Source: Candidatus Eiseniibacteriota bacterium (GTDB lineage: Bacteria; Eisenbacteria; RBG-16-71-46). Taken from it: DNA of 64,000 nucleotides. Both the position numbers and the translations under genes were made by a program. The notes beneath the pieces were generated by a model. That model saw nothing but the letters and a program-made list of their open reading frames with translations, did no database searches and was not told the DNA's origin. Location: contig JACOSV010000028.1 in the NCBI GenBank assembly GCA_016178725.1, positions 1 to 64,000 on the forward strand, in the 5' to 3' direction. This document shows positions 40,558 to 50,234 of this stretch, piece by piece; positions within the stretch are counted from its first letter, which is position 1; every line of letters starts with the position of its first letter.

Positions 40558-40690
40558 GGCGGGGATTCCGGGTGGAGGGTTCGCGGCGAACGCGGGCAGC
40601 ATGGCCCACGGGCACGCGCGAACGCCAGCGGAAGCCGCGCGGCGGGGACGAGCGCGGCAGCGCCCACGTCCGAGCGCGGGGCGAAAACGA

Positions 40691-40725
40691 CGCGGCGCGG
40701 AGTCGCCGAAGCGATCCGCGCCGCG
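40691..40725 (-). terminator. rho-independent-like terminator after the coiled-coil gene
   Basis: An eleven-base perfect stem (40691-40701 with 40715-40725) and a 13-base loop lie 36 bases after the coiled-coil stop. On the minus strand it is followed by TCGTTTTCG, a modest T-run, which is the best terminator-like signal in this region. Confidence 0.6.
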
Positions 40726-40761
40726 CGTGGGCGTCCCTGCCCGATGCGACTCGTGCGACCG

Positions 40762-43419
40762 TCAGGCCGCTTCCGCCGCGTCCTCCTCGCCGTCGCCGGC
40801 CCGCGCGTCGATGACGTGCGCCGTCATCTCGCGTTCCTCGCGCAGGCTCTCGATCGCCGACTCCGCCTGCTTGAGCAGGAACTGGAGCGATCCCGCCTTC
40901 TCGACCGCCTGCTCGACGATCGCCTTCTGACCCTGCAACGCCTCGAGGCTCGACCGCACGTCCACCAGCAGCGCGTCGGCCCGGGCCAGCCGCTCCTCGG
41001 CCTTCGCCATCTGCCGCTGCCGCTCGTCGAGCGTCTTCGCCGCCTTGCGCACCTCCTGCAGCCGCGCCATCACGTCGGTCAGCAGCTTGCGGCTCTGCTC
41101 GACCTCCTGATGGGCGCCGGTGATCTCGCGCACCTCGGCGGTGGTCTTCTCGGCCATCGCGAACATCCGGTCGAGATCGGCGGCCAGCGCCTCGACGGTG
41201 CCCTGGCGCGCGGTGATCTGCTCGAGCGCCCGGGTGACCGACTGGTCCGCGGCGTCCCAGCGGGTGAGCCGCTCCTCGAACTGCGCCATCCGCTTGCCCA
41301 TCGTCTTGAGGTTCGCGGAGCGCTCCTCGAGATCGGTCGACAGCTCGTCCACGAGGGCGATGCGCCGGTCGGTCGTCGTGAGCGCGGTGGTCAGCTTGCG
41401 CGCCAGCTCGTCGAGCTTCTGCGCCGAGCCGGCCGCGTCCTTGCGCAGCGCCGCCGCCTGATGCAGGTCCTTCGCCGCCTCGGCCAGCGCGTGCTGCCGC
41501 TGCTCGAGCTCCGGCCGCAGCGCGCGGGTCTGCTCGGCCAGCTCCTCGACCGATTCGCACCGCGCCGCGATCGCCGCGACGGACTTCGCAACCTCGGTCG
41601 TACGTTTCTCGGACGCCGTCACCTGCGATGCGACCTTCGCGATCGCCGCCGCGAGCCGCTCCGCCTCCTCCGAGCTGGACGCGAGGCCGACGAACCGCTC
41701 TTCGGCTGCGTCGGCGCGCGTCTGGAGATCGCGATCGCGCTCCTCGAGCCGGGCGCCCAAGGCGCCGAGATCGGCGACGCGCTTGTGCAGCTCGTCCACG
41801 AACTCGCGCCGCGCCTCGATCGCCGTGATCGCTTCGCCGGCGCGCTGCGCCTGCTTCTCGGCCGTCTCGACGAGCGGCGTCATCGCCTGCACCGCCGCGA
41901 CCTGGTCGCGCAGGGATGCGACCGACTGGTCCACGTCGGCGAGCCAGGCGCGCGTCTCGGACTGGCCGCTCCGGACGCGCACGATCTCGTCGTGGGCGAC
42001 CTGGATCTGCTCGAGCGCGTCGCGCACCGTGGCATGCGACGCGTTGAGCTGCTCGAGCTCGTGCAGCGACTTCTCGAGCGCCGGCCGCCCCTCCTCCACC
42101 CGCCCGAGCTGGGCGGCGAGGTCGTGCACGGTGCGCCCCGTCTCGTCGAGATCGCGGCGGATCGAGAGGAACCGGCCCATCTCGGCGTCGACCTGTCCGA
42201 CCTGCTCGGTGAGCGAGGCGACGTGGCCCGTGAGCGCGCGCGCTTCGCTGCGCAGCTCGCCGACCGCGAGGCTCGGCTCGGTCAGCCCCTTGAAACGGTG
42301 CTCGCAGTCGGTGAGCGCGCCGCGCAGGTCCGCGACCCGCTGGCTCGCCGATTCGAGTCCGCGATTCTCGAAGTCGAAGCGCTCGACGGTCTTCTTCATC
42401 TCGTCGGAGAGGCTCCCCAGCTCCTGCCGCGTGACCCGCGTGCGCTCGTCGGCCTCGCGCTGCATGTTCGCGACCTCGGTCGAGCGCTCGATCACCGTCT
42501 CGTGCAGCGAGCGCAGGCCGGCGACCCCGTCGTGGAGCGCCGACAGGCTCTTCTCGTTCTCCGCCTGCTGGCGCACGCCGGCGTCGATCTGCCGCATCGC
42601 GCGGTCGAGATGGTCCGCTTGGGCCAGCGCGCGCTCGACGGTCTCGCGCTGGGCCTCGAGCGCCGCCGTCCTCTGCACCACGGTGTCGCCGAGCGCCTTG
42701 AGCGAGCCGATCTCGCGCCGCACGTCGGTGATGGTCTGCTGCACGCCGTCCATGCCGCGCACCGCCTGATCCACGCCCGCGACGCGGCGCTCCTTGTCCT
42801 GGAGCTCGCGCGAGAGGTCGTCGCGGCGGCGGTCGAGCGCTTCCATCTTCGCCATCGCCAGCTTGTGCGCGTCCACCAGCCGGTCGTACTGCTCGCGCAG
42901 CTTGCCGAGCTGCTCGCCCGTGCCGTCCACGTGGCCGCGGATCGCTTCGGCCCGGCCGCGCAGTTCGGAGAACGGCTGATCGATGTCGAGGAATGCGACG
43001 AGGCGGTCCTTGAGATCGGTCGCCGTGTCCACCTTCGTGCGCAGCTCCTCGAAGATCGCGCGCACCTGCTGCGTCTCTTCGAGTGTCGCCGCGACGCGTC
43101 CCGCCGCCTGCTCGTGGCTCGCCGCGAGCCCCTGCGCGCGCTCGTCGAACGTCTGGATCGTCCCCGCCATCTCGGCGACGCCGGTCACGCGCTGCTCGAG
43201 CTCGGCAAGCCGCGCGGCGACCGCGTCAATGTCGCGGCCGGCCTTCACGAGCGGCTCCCCGACCTCCTGCAGCTTCTCGGCGGCGGCGCGGGTGTTCTGG
43301 AGGAACACGTTGCAGCGGTCGCGCTCCTGTTGCATCTCCTGCAGCACGGCGCGAAGTTCCTCGGCGAGCTCGCGGTCGCGGGACCCGTTTCCGAGCAGGC
43401 TCTTGAGCAAGGGGGCCAT
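40762..43419 (-). CDS. 885-residue coiled-coil protein
   Basis: Start at the ATG at 43419, after AGGAG. Almost the whole chain is heptad-type helix rich in Ala, Glu, Arg, Leu and Gln (e.g. RAVLQEMQQERDRCNVFLQNTRAAAEKLQEVGEPL, KRMAQFEERLTRWDAADQSV). There is no ATPase head, signal peptide or membrane helix. It resembles the coil part of SMC or methyl-accepting chemotaxis proteins without their functional ends. It may be a cytoskeletal or scaffold filament. The segment AAAEKLQEVGEPLVKAGRDI near the start is the least heptad-like. Function unknown. Confidence 0.8.
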   Translation of the reverse strand: MAPLLKSLLGNGSRDRELAEELRAVLQEMQQERDRCNVFLQNTRAAAEKLQEVGEPLVKAGRDIDAVAARLAELEQRVTGVAEMAGTIQTFDERAQGLAASHEQAAGRVAATLEETQQVRAIFEELRTKVDTATDLKDRLVAFLDIDQPFSELRGRAEAIRGHVDGTGEQLGKLREQYDRLVDAHKLAMAKMEALDRRRDDLSRELQDKERRVAGVDQAVRGMDGVQQTITDVRREIGSLKALGDTVVQRTAALEAQRETVERALAQADHLDRAMRQIDAGVRQQAENEKSLSALHDGVAGLRSLHETVIERSTEVANMQREADERTRVTRQELGSLSDEMKKTVERFDFENRGLESASQRVADLRGALTDCEHRFKGLTEPSLAVGELRSEARALTGHVASLTEQVGQVDAEMGRFLSIRRDLDETGRTVHDLAAQLGRVEEGRPALEKSLHELEQLNASHATVRDALEQIQVAHDEIVRVRSGQSETRAWLADVDQSVASLRDQVAAVQAMTPLVETAEKQAQRAGEAITAIEARREFVDELHKRVADLGALGARLEERDRDLQTRADAAEERFVGLASSSEEAERLAAAIAKVASQVTASEKRTTEVAKSVAAIAARCESVEELAEQTRALRPELEQRQHALAEAAKDLHQAAALRKDAAGSAQKLDELARKLTTALTTTDRRIALVDELSTDLEERSANLKTMGKRMAQFEERLTRWDAADQSVTRALEQITARQGTVEALAADLDRMFAMAEKTTAEVREITGAHQEVEQSRKLLTDVMARLQEVRKAAKTLDERQRQMAKAEERLARADALLVDVRSSLEALQGQKAIVEQAVEKAGSLQFLLKQAESAIESLREEREMTAHVIDARAGDGEEDAAEAA

Positions 43420-43650
43420 TCGACGCTCCTTCAGGCGCGCCGGCGGTTCGGCCGCGAGGCCGAAGGCACGTTGCGCGCGGGTAGTGACCGATCCCTGCGC
43501 CGGGTTCGGAGCCGGCGAAGGCATGAAGCCGCGGCCGTCAGTGCAAACGGCGGGCCGGAGGGCGTAGGCCCGTCGGCGCGCGCGCGGACAGCGAGTTGGA
43601 GCGTCGCGAGGGGCGCGACGTCAGGGCGCCCGGCCAAATCCCGGCCGAGG

Positions 43651-43684
43651 GCGGGCCGGACGTGGCGTGAATCGTCCGGCCCGC
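43651..43684 (-). terminator. GC-rich hairpin after the DUF2911 gene
   Basis: Perfect eleven-base arms (43651-43661 and 43674-43684) with a 12-base loop, starting 11 bases after the DUF2911 stop. No clear T-run follows on the minus strand, so intrinsic termination is uncertain. Confidence 0.5.
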
Positions 43685-43695
43685 GAAGGGTCTGG

Positions 43696-44859
43696 CTAGG
43701 GCTTGACCGTGAATGCCGCCGAGGCGCGCGTCGTGTCCCAGTCGAGGTTCAGGACGCCGCCGGTCGCCGAGGGATCGACGCTGATCGTGAACCGCTCGGC
43801 CACGGTGGGGAGCGTTGCGAGCTTCATCGGGATCGTGAAGAGATCCTTCGCCGCCTTGTGCTCGGTGCCCCACTGGCCGGTCTCGCCGTTGACGATCAAC
43901 TTCCAGCCGTCGGCGGCCGGGATCGTCCACAGCGTGTAGAAGCCGGCCGGCACCATGACGCCGCCGAAGTCGAGCGCCTTGTCGGTGCGGAACTGCGTCG
44001 CCGCGTTCGCGCCGGTGCGCCACACCTCGCCGTACGGGACGACGGCGCCGAAGATCGCGCGCCCGCGCTTGCCCGGCCGGCCGTAGTCGATCGAGAGCGC
44101 GGCGCCCGCGACCGTGGTCTTCACGCTGTCGCGCGGCGAGAGCACGCCCATCCCGCTCCCCGCCTTCTCGCGCGCCGCGAACGACGCGGTGAGGCCGGGG
44201 ACGTCGAGCGAGGCGACGCGCTCGACGCTCACCTTGCCGGTGCCCGCGACCGGCAGCACGCCGAGGATGTGCCCGGTCTTGTCGATCCTGACGTGGAACT
44301 GGTCGAGGTGCTCGTTCATGACCGAGACCGAGTCGCGGCCGATGCGGTGCAGGCTCAACCAGTACGGATTGGCGGCGCCGAGCGCCCACATCGTCATGCG
44401 CAGGCTGTCGCCCTTCTGCGCGGCGAGCTTCATCAGCGCTTCTTCGTAGAGCGCCCACGGCGCGCTGAGCGACATGACCAGCGCTCCGGGCGGAATCGCG
44501 AGCGCCGCGTTCACGGGCGGGCCGCTGGCGTTCTCGGTGCGCATGCGCGCCGAATCGGGATCGAACGAGAGGGTCACGGTCTGCGTCGGCGCCGCGGCGC
44601 CGGCCGGCGTCGCGACCAGGGTCAGCTTCGCCAGCTTGCCCTTGGCGTATTCGTACGTGAGATGGCGCTGCATCACGCGCGGGGCGCGGCCGACCTGATC
44701 GATCTCGAGACGGTCGGCGCCGCGCTGGTAGCGCTCGATGCTGGTCGTGTCCTGTCCGAGGCGGATGAGGAACATGCCCGTGTCGTCGGCCGCGGCGGGA
44801 ACGGCGAGAGTGAGCGCGAGCGCCAGACCGGGGACGAGGGCGGAGAGACGGCGGATCAT
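43696..44859 (-). CDS. secreted DUF2911 protein
   Basis: 387 residues with a clear signal peptide (LVPGLALALTLAVPAAA). The C-terminal half is DUF2911: SPRDSVKTTVAGAALSIDYGRPGKRGRAIFG, VPYGEVWRTGANAATQF, GGVMVPAGFYTLWTIPAADGWKLIVNGETGQWGTEHK. The N-terminal half (about 25-230) is a separate domain with repeated strands and no recognised motif. The family is exported, common in Bacteroidetes, Gemmatimonadetes and Acidobacteria, and has no known function. It is divergent from the MFS exporter. Confidence 0.87.
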   Translation of the reverse strand: MIRRLSALVPGLALALTLAVPAAADDTGMFLIRLGQDTTSIERYQRGADRLEIDQVGRAPRVMQRHLTYEYAKGKLAKLTLVATPAGAAAPTQTVTLSFDPDSARMRTENASGPPVNAALAIPPGALVMSLSAPWALYEEALMKLAAQKGDSLRMTMWALGAANPYWLSLHRIGRDSVSVMNEHLDQFHVRIDKTGHILGVLPVAGTGKVSVERVASLDVPGLTASFAAREKAGSGMGVLSPRDSVKTTVAGAALSIDYGRPGKRGRAIFGAVVPYGEVWRTGANAATQFRTDKALDFGGVMVPAGFYTLWTIPAADGWKLIVNGETGQWGTEHKAAKDLFTIPMKLATLPTVAERFTISVDPSATGGVLNLDWDTTRASAAFTVKP

Positions 44860-44990
44860 GCGAGGGCTCCTCGACGAATGTGGGAACGAGGGAAGCGTGA
44901 GCCCGGGAGATTAGGCGCGCCTTCGGCGCCGCGCAAACCCCGGGCGTGGCTTGCGGCGACGGCCTGCGTGATGGCACTTTGCCCCATCTC

Positions 44991-46259
44991 ATGCCCGGTG
45001 GCCCGCGTCTCTCGCCATTCGTCGCGCTCGAGCACCGCAACTTCCGGCTGCTCTGGACCAGCCAGCTGGTTTCGATGGCCGGTTCGATGATGCAGACGGC
45101 CGCGATCCTCTGGCACGTGTCCCTGCTCGTCCCGGCCCCCCAGCGCGGCTACGCCCTCGGCATGGTCGGGCTCGTGCGCGTGCTGCCGATCATCGGCTTC
45201 TCGCTCGTGAGCGGCGTCGCCGCGGACGCGCTCGACCGGCGCAAGGTGATGCTGGTGACGCAGAGCGGCATGGCGCTCGCCGCGGCGGCGCTCGCGACGA
45301 TGACGTTCGCCGGCGTGCGCAGCCTGTGGCCCGTCTATCTGCTCGCCGCCCTCGGCTCGGCGTTCGGATCGTTCGACGCGCCGGCGCGCCAGGCGCTCAT
45401 TCCGGCGCTGGTGCCGCGCGCGCATCTGCCGAACGCGATCAGCCTCAACACGATCATGTTCCAGGTCGCCTCGGTGATGGGTCCGGCGCTCGGCGGGCTC
45501 GTGATCGCCGGGCCCGGCGTCGGTTGGGCATACCTCCTCAACGCGGTCTCGTTCCTGTGCGTGATCGCAGCACTCCTGGCGATGCGCGACACGCCGAGGC
45601 CGGACAGCGGGGCGCGCGCGGGGTTGAGCCTCGGCGCGGCACTCGAGGGCCTGCGCTTCGTGTTCCGCACGCCGCTCATCCGCTCGACGATGCTGCTCGA
45701 CTTCGTCGCCACCTTCTTCGCCTCGGCGACCGCGCTGCTGCCGATCTTCGCGCAGGACATCCTGCGCGTCGGCGCGCCCGGGTACGGCCTGCTCTCGGCG
45801 GCGCCGGCGGTGGGCGCGATGCTCACGAGCATCGCGCTGGTGCCATTGATCGAGCGGATCCGGCGTCGCGGCGCGGTGATGCTCCTCGCGGTGCTCGGCT
45901 ACGGGCTCGCGACGGCCGGCTTCGGCTGGTCGCACGCCTTCTGGCTCACGTACCTGTGCCTCGCCGCGACCGGCGCCACCGACACGGTGAGCATGGTGAT
46001 CCGGAACATCGTGCGTCAGCTCTCGACGCCGGATGCGATGCGCGGTCGGATGACGAGCGTCAACATGATCTTCTTCATGGGCGGCCCGCAGCTCGGCGAG
46101 ATGGAAGCCGGGCTGGTGGCGGGCGTCTGGGGCGCGCGCGTTTCGGTGGTGAGCGGCGGCCTCGCCTGCCTCGCCGCCACGGCCTGGGTCGCGTGGCGCA
46201 CGCCCGAGCTGCGCGCCTATCGCAAGGAGACCACGGTCCTCACCGCTGTGGGTGGCTGA
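44991..46259 (+). CDS. MFS exporter, EntS-like (MFS_3)
   Basis: 422 residues from the ATG at 44991. FVALEHRNFRLLWTSQLVSMAGSMMQTAAILWHV is the usual start of EntS-type exporters, followed by DALDRRKVMLVTQSGMALAAAALA, PARQALIPALVPRAHLPNAISLNTIMFQVASVMGPALGG and RMTSVNMIFFMGGPQLGEMEAGLVAGVWG. Twelve helices. The family exports siderophores and drugs; no siderophore genes are nearby. The region before the ATG lacks a Shine-Dalgarno. A weak stem-loop follows the gene. Confidence 0.9.
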   Translation: MPGGPRLSPFVALEHRNFRLLWTSQLVSMAGSMMQTAAILWHVSLLVPAPQRGYALGMVGLVRVLPIIGFSLVSGVAADALDRRKVMLVTQSGMALAAAALATMTFAGVRSLWPVYLLAALGSAFGSFDAPARQALIPALVPRAHLPNAISLNTIMFQVASVMGPALGGLVIAGPGVGWAYLLNAVSFLCVIAALLAMRDTPRPDSGARAGLSLGAALEGLRFVFRTPLIRSTMLLDFVATFFASATALLPIFAQDILRVGAPGYGLLSAAPAVGAMLTSIALVPLIERIRRRGAVMLLAVLGYGLATAGFGWSHAFWLTYLCLAATGATDTVSMVIRNIVRQLSTPDAMRGRMTSVNMIFFMGGPQLGEMEAGLVAGVWGARVSVVSGGLACLAATAWVAWRTPELRAYRKETTVLTAVGG

Positions 46260-46270
46260 TCGCCGGCGCG

Positions 46271-46299
46271 GGCCGTCCGTTGCGAATCGCACGGCGGCC
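46271..46299 (+). terminator. stem-loop after the MFS gene
   Basis: Arms GGCCGTCCGT (46271-46280) and ACGGCGGCC (46291-46299) pair along nine bases with one bulged T, around a ten-base loop, twelve bases after the stop. No T-run is present, so it is a weak terminator candidate. Confidence 0.4.
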
Positions 46300-46429
46300 G
46301 AGGGCTTCCACGCATCTCCGCCGCGCCCAGCGCTTCCGGCTGAGTCCAAACCACGCGTCCAACGCCGCTCCCGCGCGCGTCGCTAGGCGGCTCCCGCGCG
46401 GCACGGAGCCTGCAAGGTTCCCGCCCGCC

Positions 46430-47821
46430 ATGCCCTCGCTCCGCCGTTTCCTCGTCGCCGCCGCGACGCTCTCGCTGCTGCTCGCGGTCCCTGCGCGTGG
46501 CGCCGACGTGACTCCGCCCGCCGCGGTCCAGGACCTCGGCTTCGGGACCGGTGCAGGCCACGTCACAGTCTATGGTCCGAACCCGCGCTATCTCCAGGAC
46601 GCGAGCGGCACGCCGTTCGCGATCGTCGGCTTCGGCAACGAGGGCCGCAACACGCCCGCGGTGATCGCGCAGCTCGCCGGCAAGATCAACTACCAGCGCG
46701 CGTACGCGACGAGCTGGGACTCGGGCCGCTCGCCCGACGAGTACGCGCTCGGCCGGCCGTGGCCGACGGTCAACGGCAAGACCGACATGAGCACGTGGAA
46801 CGAGACCTACTGGAGCAACCTGCGCGACAACCTCGGCCACGCGCGCGACGCGGGGATCGTCGTCGGCCTCACGCTGTGGGACGGGCACGACGATCTGCCG
46901 GGCGGCAAGTTCGGCAACGCGTCGATCTGGAACGCGTCGCTGAACGCGCAGGGCGTGCAGTGGGCCTACGACGATGCGGCGCTCGCCCAGTATCCGAATC
47001 CGAGCCCGAACGGCGGCGCGAGCGAGAAGCTCGTCTACTACCAGCGGCGCTGGATCGATCGCCTGCTGCAGGAGATCGCCGCCTACCCCAACGTGATCAT
47101 CGAGCTCGACAACGAGACCGACACGGCGCCGACGGCGTGGTGGCTGTGGTGGGCCGGCCACGTCCGCGCCGCCGGATCGTACATCGTCGCCACGACGTGG
47201 CAGCCGAGCGCCACGATCCCCGACAACGTGTTCTCGAGCGACGCGCGGCTCGACATGAAGTCCTACCACCAGCGCGACGAATCGATCCTCACCGCGCAGC
47301 GCTGGGCGTGGAACAAGATCATCGTCGTCGACGCCGACGAGGCGTGCACCAACCTCGACCGCGCGACGGGGCGCGGGCTCGCGTGGCGCTCGCTGCTGCG
47401 CGGCGGGCACTGGAACGACTTCGTCTGCATCGACACCGCGTTCCCGGACGCGGCCAAGATCCAGGACTACGGCCACCTGCTCGACTTCCTGCGCACGCGC
47501 AACGTCGCGCTGTGGAGCATGGCGCCGCACACCGAGCTGGTCTCGAGCGGCGTGGCGATGGCGGCGGTCGGGACCTCGTACCTCGTCTACACGACGGCCA
47601 ACGTGACCGTCGATCTCTCGGGCGCGGCCGGGACGCTCAACTGGACGTGGTACGACCCGAGCCTTGGCGTAGATGTGAGCTCCGGGCAGGTGGCGGGCGG
47701 CGCGCCGCGCGCCTTCACGCTTCCCGGCGCGGGCGACTTCGTGCTGTGGATCCGCACCGGCGCCGCGAGCCAGGGCGCCCGCCGCGCCGGCTCGAGCCGG
47801 CGCACGACGCCCGGCCGCTGA
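46430..47821 (+). CDS. secreted glycoside-hydrolase-like TIM-barrel protein
   Basis: 463 residues from the ATG at 46430; earlier in-frame sequence is antisense to nothing useful and lacks the signal peptide (FLVAAATLSLLLAVPARG). The body reads like an (alpha/beta)8 glycosidase of the DUF4038/GH5 kind: YLQDASGTPFAIVGFGNEG, WSNLRDNLGHARDAGIVVGLTLWDGHD, VYYQRRWIDRLLQEIAAYPNVIIELDNETD with the probable acid/base Glu in NE. Residues about 385-450 (NVTVDLSGAAGTLNWTWYDP, FTLPGAGDFVLWI) match the small collagen-binding-like beta domain found at the end of such proteins. Substrate unknown. Confidence 0.7.
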   Translation: MPSLRRFLVAAATLSLLLAVPARGADVTPPAAVQDLGFGTGAGHVTVYGPNPRYLQDASGTPFAIVGFGNEGRNTPAVIAQLAGKINYQRAYATSWDSGRSPDEYALGRPWPTVNGKTDMSTWNETYWSNLRDNLGHARDAGIVVGLTLWDGHDDLPGGKFGNASIWNASLNAQGVQWAYDDAALAQYPNPSPNGGASEKLVYYQRRWIDRLLQEIAAYPNVIIELDNETDTAPTAWWLWWAGHVRAAGSYIVATTWQPSATIPDNVFSSDARLDMKSYHQRDESILTAQRWAWNKIIVVDADEACTNLDRATGRGLAWRSLLRGGHWNDFVCIDTAFPDAAKIQDYGHLLDFLRTRNVALWSMAPHTELVSSGVAMAAVGTSYLVYTTANVTVDLSGAAGTLNWTWYDPSLGVDVSSGQVAGGAPRAFTLPGAGDFVLWIRTGAASQGARRAGSSRRTTPGR

Positions 47822-47834
47822 CGGTCGGCCCGAT

Positions 47835-49202
47835 TCAGGGCGTCGGCCGCGCCGGCGGCTTCGCGGTCGTCCGCCAGTCGCGCGCGAGCCGCTCGATCGT
47901 GAGCGCGGCGCGCTTCGCTTGCACCGGGAGCGTCGCGAGCAGCGCGTACTCCCCCGTCGTGTGTCCGCCATCGCCACGCAGCCCGATCCCGTCGATCGCC
48001 ATCCCGACGTGGCCCTCGGTGAACGAGATGTCCGCGGCGCCGGCCCGCGACGGATCCACGGGCTCGATCGCGCCGGTCCCGAGGTCGCGGCTCGCCCGGT
48101 CGTAGAGGGCGAGCAGCCGCCGGTTGCCGTCGGACGGCGCGAGCGGCGGATAGCCGTCGCTGAAGGTGATGGTCGCCGCGGTGTGCGGGCCGGTCGCGGC
48201 GACGATGCGGCGCATCACCGCGCGGGCGTGGTCGCGCTGCTCGACCGCGAGCGTGCGCAGGTCGCCGGAAACCAGCGTGCTCTCGGCGACGACGTTGCTC
48301 TTGCCGAAGGCGGTGCCGCGGTTGCCCTCGCGGTCGAGGTTCACGGTGGTTCCGCCGACGATCGCGCCGGGATTGAGCGTCAGGTACGGCTCGTGGCCGA
48401 GCGAGTCGCGGAACGCGGTGAGGATCGCGGCGGCGGTGAAGATCGCGCCGTCGCCGATGTCGGCGCGGAACACCTGCGACGAGTGCGCGGGCGTGCCGCG
48501 CACGCGCAGCAGCCACTGGTCCGCGCCGCGGCGCGCGATCACCGCGTGGCGCGGATCGCCGTCCCCGTCCTCGAACCCGAGCGCCGCGTCGGCCTCATCG
48601 GCGGCGGCGATGAGATCGGCCCGCGCGAGCGCGAGCGGATCGCCGGAGTGTTCCTCGTCGCCGGTGAGGACCACGGTGACCGGCAGGCCGTCGAGCGATC
48701 CGGCGTCCTTCAGCGCCCGCAGCGCGAGCAGCATGATGACGTCGCCGCCCTTCATGTCGATCACGCCCGGCCCGCGCGCCGTCGAGTCGGAGAGCCGCTC
48801 GAAGCGCTGGAACGGGCTGTTCGGCTCGAACATGGTGTCGAGGTGGCCGACGAGCAGGATGCGCGGGCGGCCGGGACGGCCGGGGCGTGTCGCGATCAGA
48901 TGTCCGGCGCGCCCCCAGGAGGCGCCGTCCACCCAGCGCGTCGTGAATCCGAGATGCTCGAACTCGGGCGCGAACACGTGCGCGACGTCGCGCACGCCGT
49001 CGAAGTGCATCGTGCCGCTGTTGATGTCGACGACGCGCTCGAGCAGCTGGAGCGCCGCTCCCGTGCCCCGGTCGATGCTCTGGACCATGCGTCGCTCGAC
49101 CGGCGTGAGCGGACCGTCCGGCGTGGCGGCGCGCGCGGGCGCGGCGATCGGCGCCAGCGCGAGCGCGAGCACGGCGGTGCGGAGGATGCGGCGGGCGATC
49201 AC
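47835..49202 (-). CDS. M20 family metallopeptidase (glutamate carboxypeptidase-like)
   Basis: 455 residues with a signal peptide (AVLALALAPIAAPARA). The di-zinc motifs are complete: LLVGHLDTMFE, GPGVIDMKGGDVIM (bridging Asp), TGDEEHSGDP (Glu pair), LGFEDGD and GDGGHTTGEYA. The lid domain follows with RRGADQWLLRVRGTPAHSSQ and TTVNLDREGN. It releases C-terminal Glu-type residues or deacylates amino acids outside the cytoplasm. The 14-base gap to the glycosidase-like stop shows the two genes converge. Confidence 0.92.
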   Translation of the reverse strand: MIARRILRTAVLALALAPIAAPARAATPDGPLTPVERRMVQSIDRGTGAALQLLERVVDINSGTMHFDGVRDVAHVFAPEFEHLGFTTRWVDGASWGRAGHLIATRPGRPGRPRILLVGHLDTMFEPNSPFQRFERLSDSTARGPGVIDMKGGDVIMLLALRALKDAGSLDGLPVTVVLTGDEEHSGDPLALARADLIAAADEADAALGFEDGDGDPRHAVIARRGADQWLLRVRGTPAHSSQVFRADIGDGAIFTAAAILTAFRDSLGHEPYLTLNPGAIVGGTTVNLDREGNRGTAFGKSNVVAESTLVSGDLRTLAVEQRDHARAVMRRIVAATGPHTAATITFSDGYPPLAPSDGNRRLLALYDRASRDLGTGAIEPVDPSRAGAADISFTEGHVGMAIDGIGLRGDGGHTTGEYALLATLPVQAKRAALTIERLARDWRTTAKPPARPTP

Positions 49203-49294
49203 GGCCGCATGATGCCGTGCGCCGCACGCCGCGGCAAGCGCGGCGACTTCACTTCCCCGCGCGCCGGGTGCACGATGCGGGAAAGGAGGGCGTC

Positions 49295-50227
49295 ATGCCG
49301 CTCGACGGAATCCATCACGTGACATGCATCACCGGCGACGTGCTCGCCAACGTGGACTTCTACGCCGGCGTCCTCGGACTGCGGCTGGTGGCGAAGAGCG
49401 TCAATCAGGACGATCCGACCGTGTACCACCTCTTCTTTTCGGACGAAGAGGGGCACCCCGGCGCGGACATCACGTTCTTCGGCTACGAGGGCGCCCGGCC
49501 GGGGCGCGCGGGCACGGGGATGATCCACACCATCGTCTGGCGCGTCGCCTCGGCCGAGGCGCTGGCGTTCTGGGCCGAACGCCTCGGCGCGCGCGGCGTC
49601 GCGGTCACGCGCGACGGCGAGCGTCTCGGCTTCGCGGATCCCGAGGGACTCGGCCACGAGCTCACGACCGACCGCTCGGGCGACGCGCCGCGGATCGCGG
49701 ACCATCCCGAGATCCCGGCGGCGCTCGCGCTCCACGGGTTCGACGGTGTGCGCGCCTACGGCGACGCGGCGCGCAGCCGCCGCGTGCTCGAGGAAGCGAT
49801 GGGCGCGCGGCCGCTCGCGGACGGCGGCTGGGAGGTGCGCGGGCCGAGGCGCGGCGGCTGGATCCGCTACGAGCCGGCGCCCGCGGAACGCGGGGTGCCC
49901 GGGGCCGGCACCGTGCACCACGTCGCGTGGGGCACGACGGTCGCGGAGCATCCGTCGTGGGTAGAGCGGCTCTCCGGGCACGGCGTGCGCTCAACCGAGG
50001 TCATCGACCGCCACTACTTCCACTCGATCTACTTCCGCGAGCCGGGCGGCGTGCTGTACGAGATCGCCGACGACGGCCCGGGATTCGCGCGCGACAGCGC
50101 CGTCGCCGAGCTCGGCCGCCGGCTGATCCTGCCGCCGTGGTTCGAAGCGCAGCGCGCCGAGATCGAAGCGCGCCTGACGCCGATTCCCGATCCGCGCGCC
50201 GCCTGGGGTGAGGTGAAGCGCGGCTGA
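49295..50227 (+). CDS. VOC-family ring-cleaving dioxygenase (MhqO/LinE-like)
   Basis: 310 residues from the ATG at 49295, which has AAAGGAGGG before it. Two glyoxalase/VOC modules: LDGIHHVTCITGDVLANVDFYAGVLGLRLVAKSVNQDDPTVYHLFF and GTVHHVAWGTTVAEHPSWVERL, then HYFHSIYFREPGGVLYEIADDGPGFA with the Fe-binding His and Glu. It matches hydroquinone-cleaving dioxygenases of the MhqO/LinE type. These open catechol or hydroquinone rings. No partner gene for aromatic degradation is adjacent, and the M20 gene is divergent. Confidence 0.9.
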   Translation: MPLDGIHHVTCITGDVLANVDFYAGVLGLRLVAKSVNQDDPTVYHLFFSDEEGHPGADITFFGYEGARPGRAGTGMIHTIVWRVASAEALAFWAERLGARGVAVTRDGERLGFADPEGLGHELTTDRSGDAPRIADHPEIPAALALHGFDGVRAYGDAARSRRVLEEAMGARPLADGGWEVRGPRRGGWIRYEPAPAERGVPGAGTVHHVAWGTTVAEHPSWVERLSGHGVRSTEVIDRHYFHSIYFREPGGVLYEIADDGPGFARDSAVAELGRRLILPPWFEAQRAEIEARLTPIPDPRAAWGEVKRG

Positions 50228-50234
50228 CGCGGCC

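Noticed and set aside
38632-45090. A plus-strand frame open for about 2,150 codons
   Set aside because: It runs antisense to the M13 peptidase, coiled-coil and DUF2911 genes. Its translation is Arg/His/Asp-rich without domains, as expected from high GC third positions.
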